The notes under the pieces are model-generated. The model did no database searches, was not told where the DNA came from, and worked only from the letters and a program-made list of their open reading frames with translations. A DNA stretch of 64,000 nt from Paragorgia papillata. Its lineage: Eukaryota; Cnidaria; Anthozoa; Scleralcyonacea; Coralliidae. The DNA is taken from the NCBI GenBank assembly GCA_035771165.1, contig JAWNZC010000103.1:1731501-1795500 (forward strand). The letters are read 5' to 3'. The position numbers and the translations under genes were made by a program. Positions 58,567-64,000 of the stretch are shown here, one piece after another (within the stretch, counting starts at the first letter, position 1; each line of letters begins with the position of its first letter).

Positions 58567-59494
58567 ACATCGTGTTACCAAGGACGGTGTGCAACCAGCT
58601 CGAGAGAAAGTGGAAGCAATTAATTCATGGCCAGCTCCAGTATCAATCAAAGAAGTGCAGAAATTTGGAGTAACTGGCTGGTATAGAAAGTTTATCAAGA
58701 ATTTTAGCGAACGAGCACGACCTCTTACGAAACTCTTGGAGAAGAATGCTACTTTTACCTTCTTAAGAAACTGTTTAACCACAGCACCAGTGTTGGCACG
58801 CCCCAAACCACATGTTGAGTTTGTTGTGATTACGGATGCTAGCAGTGTCGGCATAGGTGGTGAATTAGCTCAACCAGGCGAAGATGGCGAATTACATCCA
58901 GTTTACTACAACAGGTGCCTTACCAAACGAGAAAGATCTTACCCGGCATATGACGGGGAAGTTCTGGCCATCAGAGATACCCTCAAGCATTATCGATACT
59001 ACTTATTGGGAAGTAAATTTCGTCTCCGCACCGACCACAAGCCGTTGCTGAAAATGTTGGAAGTAAAAGATCCGTTTGGTAGACGAGCCACTATGTTGCG
59101 GGACATTTCAGAGTTTGAACCACAGTTGGAATTCATCAAAGGATGTGGTAATGTGGTTGCTGACGCCTTAAGTAGACTGGGGATAACGCCAACGGAAAAC
59201 GACAATGTTGAAGATGCGCGTACAGTGGGAGTAATAGCAAGCGACAGAGTGAAAGATTTCGTCGATAATCTGAATGAATTCCGGCTGGCTCAGATCAATG
59301 ACGCATCTCTGAAACCGTACATCTCGTCGCATAAGAACAAGGAAGGGTTGTTTACCATTCAAGGAATTGGTCAAGTGTTCGTGCCTTCATCAAGCGTCCC
59401 CAAGTTGCTATGCCTGGCCCATGATGAAACCGGACACCAAGGAAGTGAGAAAGTTGTAGAAAGAATTGCTCGCCATTTTGGTGGTCCAGCATAA
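58567..59494 (+). pseudogene. Gypsy A RT connection, RNase H and integrase zinc-region start
   Basis: VQPAREKVEAINSWPAPVSIKEVQKF, GWYRKFIKNFSERARPLTKLLEK (RT thumb), FVVITDASSVGIGGELAQ (RNase H Asp), YPAYDGEVLAI (Glu region), LRTDHKPLLKML, VVADALSRL (last Asp), then LCLAHDETGHQGSEKVVERI (start of the integrase HHCC). It is open in one frame. Confidence 0.85.
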
Positions 59495-60486
59495 ACAAGG
59501 ATATTGTGTCACAGGTGCGCATGCAGCAACGTTATCACAAGGGAAAAGAGAAGCTCCACTCAATGTGCGACCAAAGGAACGCAGACCATTTCAACTCGTG
59601 GAAGCAGATATGAAAGGCCCGCTCCCGAAAGCAAGAAATGGATACAATAACATCCTTGTGCTATGGACCCAACCACAAAATTTGCTGAGATGCATCCAAT
59701 CACTGATCAACAGAGTACATCGGTCTGTAAAAACTTGAAAGATTGGATATCTCGCTACGGAATACCAAAGCGCCTTCATTCAGACAACGGACCCTGTTTT
59801 ACCAGTGAAGTGATGCAGAGTTTTTTCATCGAGAATGGGATAGAACATTTAGCGCACCGTACCGTCCTCAAGGAAATTCTGGAGTAGAGCGTTTAAACCG
59901 AACGATGCCAGAATCCATCACTAAGATGGCGAATAATCACCCAAAATCCTGGCCAGAGCATCTTCCAGAGGTTCAGTTGGCATATAATGCGGCCAAACAT
60001 AGCAGCACCGGTGTGGCACCGTACGAGCTAGTCTTCAAAGTACATCGTCGAACGAAGTTAGACATTGTTGCCGAACGAGTATCTCCAGAGACGGTAGAAA
60101 AGCACACAGTATTGCTAGAAGAAGAGGGAGAAGAGATTTATGAAAGAGCACGAGCAAGAGATGAAGATTGTAGTCGGCAGAGAGTTGAGAAGCATAACCG
60201 AAGTATCAAACCATTTCAACCACTACGACAAGGGGAGAAGGTCTGGGGGATGAAAAGAAAGAAAAGAACATTCACTGATCGTTGGGAAGGACCGTTTGTT
60301 ATAGTGCGACTTGGATGGAAGACAGGAACGTCATACATCATACGTAGAGTTGAGAGAACTGTGCATTACAACCATTTAAAGCCATATGTTGTCGAAGACC
60401 AACAAAGACATGAAGGACAAGTTGGAAGGAAGAAAAGTAAGAAAGATAGTAAAGTGCCCCCTAAAAATTGGGGGTTTTCAAATTAA
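59495..60486 (+). pseudogene. Gypsy A integrase core and C-terminus, several frames
   Basis: FQLVEADMKGPLPKARNGYNNILV (first Asp region), DPTTKFAEMHPI, YGIPKRLHSDNGPCFTS (second Asp), a stop where the Glu helix should continue (59885-59887), then 59905-60486 with WPEHLPEVQLAYNAAKHSSTG and a KRTFTDRWEGPFVIVR C-terminal barrel. At least three frame changes. Confidence 0.8.
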
Positions 60487-61280
60487 CGGTTTGAAAAATA
60501 CTCAGGGAGGAGTGACAAAGGCACAATAACAAGTTTTCGCCTTTGTTTATACAAATAATATATTACGTCTGGCATCGTCAGACTGGCGCCAGGCTGTCTG
60601 ATCGCAAAATATCTGTTAGAATGAAAGCAACAAAAAACAAACGTACTCAGTGTTTATAACAAAACATATCTCGTGCTTTCTTCTGTGGTGTACGTTGTCA
60701 AGGATCATATCGAATCCAAAAGTTAAAGAAACTCCGACGGCCCGAAGAAGATTTAGCAATCGTCTATAAATGCACCGTCGAATACTCGTATCTAGACTTT
60801 GTCGCAGTGTTGCTGATGTGAAGTATCTTAAAAATTTGTACAACAAGGCAAATTTGGAACTGCTTTATTAATATTCGGCCGAAATGTTTTACCGCCAAAG
60901 AATTCGCGACGAGGCTCTTCCTCGTTTACTCTGCAGGCCATGTGAAAGAAGACTACAAAATTTCACAAAGTTCAAGACGAAATTGGTTTGCGACAGCCAA
61001 ACCGCTTTCTCTCGCACTAAAATGCATTGACATTTCAGTCTTTGCCCGTATAACCGGCGCGACGAAAAGTGCCGAAAGAAGCAATTCGGCAAGATTGCAA
61101 CTATACAACATCAAGTCGATTGTCCTTTCACTCGCATTTGTCATCAGCAGAAACTCAGGTAAATACAGTTCTTGAATCGCGCTTTTCATTCTTTTTATTA
61201 AACTTTATCTAAATCTAATATGAGACTTTAGAATACGAGCATAAACTGGACTTGTGTTGTAGCATTGATTGTGCAGCTTA
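60487..61280. other. Possible gypsy A 3' LTR and flanking DNA
   Basis: After the CAGGGAGGAG tract the sequence starts TGACAAAGGCAC; no matching 5' copy was found in the window, so LTR limits are unknown. No supported coding frame. Confidence 0.35.
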
Positions 61281-61444
61281 CTAAAGCTTACCACCCCTCC
61301 CTTGATATAAAATTCGTTTAGGCGGCGCGTGACCAGCCGCAACCAGGGTCTTTTCGCAGCGCGGGGGCGGGGGAGCGGAGATAAGACCCTGGGTACGAGG
61401 TTGCGGAAGACGAGGAACTTGTAGAACTAGAAAGAAGATATCCG

Positions 61445-63015
61445 TTGAGGATCCAACATGAACCAGAGGAGGGAGCGGAGGAGGGAGTCGAAAAGTCATC
61501 TTCCAAGTCCTGCCCCTTGGATCCAGTTCCAACTCGGACGCTGAAATCCTGTTTGAACGAACTATTGCCTGCTCTAACGTCCTTGATTAATTCATCATTA
61601 AAGACGGGCGTTTTTCCTAATTCTTTCAAGGAGGGACGGCTATTGCCTAAAATTAAGAAGGCCTCCCTTGATAAGGAAGAATTCCCTAATTTCCGACCTA
61701 TCACAAATCTCCCCTTTGTGTCGAAAATCCTTGAGAGAATCGCGGCTAATCAATCCTGTCAATATCTAAGACTAAATAAACTGTACCCTAAATTTCAAGC
61801 TGTGTACCAGCAGTTTCACAGCACAGAGACTGCACTCCTTCGAGTCCACAATGATGTTCTTAGAGCTATCGACGGTAAGAAGGAAGTAATCCTGGTCCTG
61901 CTAGACCTCTCAGCTGCGTTCGACACGATTGATTATGATATCTTGATCAAGCGACTGCATACACAGTTTGGATTTAAGGATACCGTCTTACAGTGGTTCA
62001 CTTCCTACTTACGAGGCCGTTCTCAGAGGGTTGCTATTGGTGATGCAGAGTCGGCGCCTCAACTGCTGTTCTCCGGTGTCCCGCAGGGGTCAGTCTTAGG
62101 TCCTCTGTTGTTTATCTTGTACCTAGCCCCCCTTGAGGATGTCATCAAACATCACGGCCTTGATTGTATGATGTACGCCGATGATTCACAGATTTACATT
62201 ACCGTGAACCCAAACCAGAGACACTCGGCAATAACTAACCTCGAACAATGTATCTCCGATATCCAGTCTTTTTTTGTATCCAACAAACTTTGTTGCAATC
62301 CTTCCAAAACAGATATAGTACATTTTCATTCTAAGTTCTCAAATTTAACATCAGTTACTGCTATAACTATCGGGCATCACACTGTTTCCACTAGTAAAGA
62401 AGTGCGCAATCTTGGAGTTATTTTTGATAAGCATCTTACCATGTCTAGCCATATTAATAGTGTCTGCCGCTCTGGGTCACTGGCTCTTAGAAACATTGGA
62501 AGACTTAGGAAGTATCTTGATCGTTCCAGCACGGAGCGTTTAGTGCATGCCTTTATTACTTCTAAAGTAGACTATTGTAATAGCTTACTATATGGATTGC
62601 CCGCTAAAGACCTTGATAAATTTCAGAGACTTCAAAACTCTGCAGCTAGACTAGTTACTAGGATTAAGATCAGAGACCATATAACACCGGTACTGAAATC
62701 CCTTCACTGGCTTCCTGTTAAGCATAGAATAACGTTTAAGATCTTACTAACCGTCTATAAGATTGTTAGTAATCGTGCGCCTGCATATCTCTCTGACTTG
62801 CTGGAACCTTATGTTCCAAAGCGTTCTCTGCGCTCAGCGTCTCAGGGCCTATTAACTGTTCCCCAGTCTGCCACCGTTACCTATGGAGAAGGGCCTTTTC
62901 CGTCTTAGCTCCTAAGTTATGGAACTGCCTACCAGCTACCATTAGAAATGCTAGCTCTGTAATATCATTCAAATCTCAAGTCAAAAGATATTTATTTAAG
63001 GAAGCTTTCTGCTGT
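61445..63015 (+). mobile_element. CR1-like LINE, 5'-truncated, RT domain intact to near the end
   Basis: 487 open codons covering RT: LLDLSAAFDTIDYDIL (motif A), GVPQGSVLGPLLF (block 4), CMMYADDSQIY (YADD catalytic), NLGVIFDKHLTMSSHI, the CR1-type tail SKVDYCNSLLYGLP, LQNSAARLVT. No ATG start, so it is truncated. A single-base deletion near 62888-62892 (GAAGGGCC) shifts the last 38 codons into the frame ending TGA at 63016-63018. The endonuclease domain is absent. It may be a relatively young insertion. Confidence 0.85.
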
Positions 63016-63409
63016 TGACCTCTTCTTTTATCATATCTGTACTATTAGTAGTAGTAGGATTTTCTTTTAATCATTCTTCACATTTGTAATTTAGATTATT
63101 GACATACATGTATTTAGCTCTTTTTAAACTTTGTAAACGCATCGAGACGTATGTAAGATGCGTACTAAAAACTGTTATTATATTATATTATGTAACCGGA
63201 AATGACTATAGTAATTCCCGCTCACAGCAGCGCTCTGCTGGGGGTCGGGGGAACGATCTTGAGAGTCTGAGATTAGTCTGTTGTGTTATTGTTAACGTTC
63301 ATAATAAACGCATTAAATCCTTGACACTATTATAATTGGCTGAAGTATATGACATCTTGTTTTGATACATCAAGGCCATTTAAACGGGAGAAAATAAGTC
63401 GAGACTTAA

Positions 63410-63514
63410 TTAAAACGCGACTTCACACTCGTATAAACGATCAATTTCTAATAAGTCGCAACCTTTGGTGGTCACAAACAAATTGACCATTTATACGAGT
63501 GTGTTCGCGACTTA
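63410..63514. repeat. Short palindromic MITE-like element
   Basis: CGCGACTTCACACTCGTATAAACGATCAATTT and AATTGACCATTTATACGAGTGTGTTCGCG are imperfect inverses, about 30 bp each with a short centre. Confidence 0.6.
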
Positions 63515-63516
63515 AA

Positions 63517-64000
63517 GTGCCACTAACCTCAAAAAAATTTTTTCGCAAATCTAAAAGCCCTTATTGAGTGAATTAGGCCAGTGAATAAATTATTGGTATT
63601 GGACATTTCTTTGGTCTTCTGTAGTCCCCCAAAGTTGCAAAAATTGGCATCTGCATGTCCCATGGCGGAGCAGGAAAGGGAATGGGTATATTCCTGGTAT
63701 GACGTCAGACAAATCAAACAAGGAACTCCTTTGAGCTCTGTCTGCTGAATACATAGAAATTTTACATTGCGTTAGTTGGGAAAATGAGTTTTCAACCCAA
63801 AAAATTCAATGTATTCACCAGACAGAGCTCAAAGGAGTTCTTGTTTGACTTGTCTGACGTAACACCAGGAATATACCCATTCCCTTTCCTGCTCCGCCAT
63901 GGGACATGCAGATGCAACTTTGGTGGTCTACAGAAGACCAACGAAATATCCAATACCAATAATTTATTAACTGGCATAATTCACTCAATAAGGGCTTTTA
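63517..64000. mobile_element. Palindromic MITE, cut by the window edge
   Basis: Left arm ..AAAAGCCCTTATTGAGTGAATTAGGCCAGT.., CCCATGGCGGAGCAGGAAAGGGAATGGGTATATTCC.. and right arm ..GGAATATACCCATTCCCTTTCCTGCTCCGCCATGGG.., ..CACTCAATAAGGGCTTTTA are inverses over about 210 bp. No coding capacity. Confidence 0.8.

Larger units (their letters stand above)
51101..60486 (+). mobile_element. Ty3/gypsy retrotransposon A (inactive), interrupted by element B
   Basis: Plus-strand order gag, protease, RT, RNase H, integrase. The gag is split: 51101-51418, then 56557 onward. CAGGATAAA(TT) occurs at both sides of the insertion, as expected for a target duplication. A polypurine tract (CAGGGAGGAG) at about 60503-60512 is followed by TG, a likely 3' LTR start, but the LTR could not be delimited. 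Several frameshifts and an RT deletion make it inactive. Confidence 0.85.

Overview
The window is animal nuclear DNA, most likely cnidarian (anthozoan-like). The support is the mix of Penelope-like, DIRS-like, Ty3/gypsy and CR1-like retroelements, a modular EGF/vWA/IgGFc-binding extracellular gene family on 120-bp EGF exons, and an integrated Polinton-type virus of the cnidarian kind. No species can be named from sequence alone.

Bases 1 to about 16,190 are most of one integrated Polinton/Maverick (adintovirus-like) element. It is AT-rich and intron-poor, with genes packed mainly on the minus strand. It carries the N-terminal part of a protein-primed DNA polymerase (running off the left edge), a retroviral-type integrase, a major capsid protein, an FtsK/HerA-type packaging ATPase, a penton-like minor capsid gene split by a -1 frameshift signal, and several small membrane proteins. 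It also has two fibre-like proteins with a shared N-terminal peptide, a C2H2 zinc-finger protein and a Cys-rich zinc protein. Nearly every start codon sits just behind an AATAA(A) motif. Seven inverted repeats mark the 3' ends of its transcription units. Two small genes carry a single in-frame TAA and an integrase remnant lies at 3064-3118, so the copy looks recently integrated but slightly decayed. No maturation protease was found in the visible part.

Bases 16,200 to 18,900 hold a 47-bp tandem repeat and a DIRS-like retroelement reduced to a gag fragment plus an ORF fusing the start of the RT region to a tyrosine-recombinase C-terminus.

Bases 19,500 to 50,200 are a host locus on the minus strand. 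It has EGF exons (50,054; 43,803; 33,781; 32,743), a two-exon vWA domain (41,076-37,745) and two IgGFc-binding exons (35,413-34,174, frameshifted, and 20,946-19,702, open). All boundaries are phase 1, as expected for shuffled modules. The introns are full of Penelope-like fragments, palindromic MITEs, a 1.4-kb (TTAAC)n array, and a foldback element with a pentanucleotide core. A tiny two-exon gene may lie at 44,884-45,321.

Bases 51,100 to 60,500 are a nest: a plus-strand Ty3/gypsy element whose gag is split by a minus-strand gypsy-like element with ~95-bp LTRs, which is itself split by a Penelope-like fragment and (TA)n. A CR1-like LINE RT (61,445-63,015) and MITE-like palindromes fill the right end.
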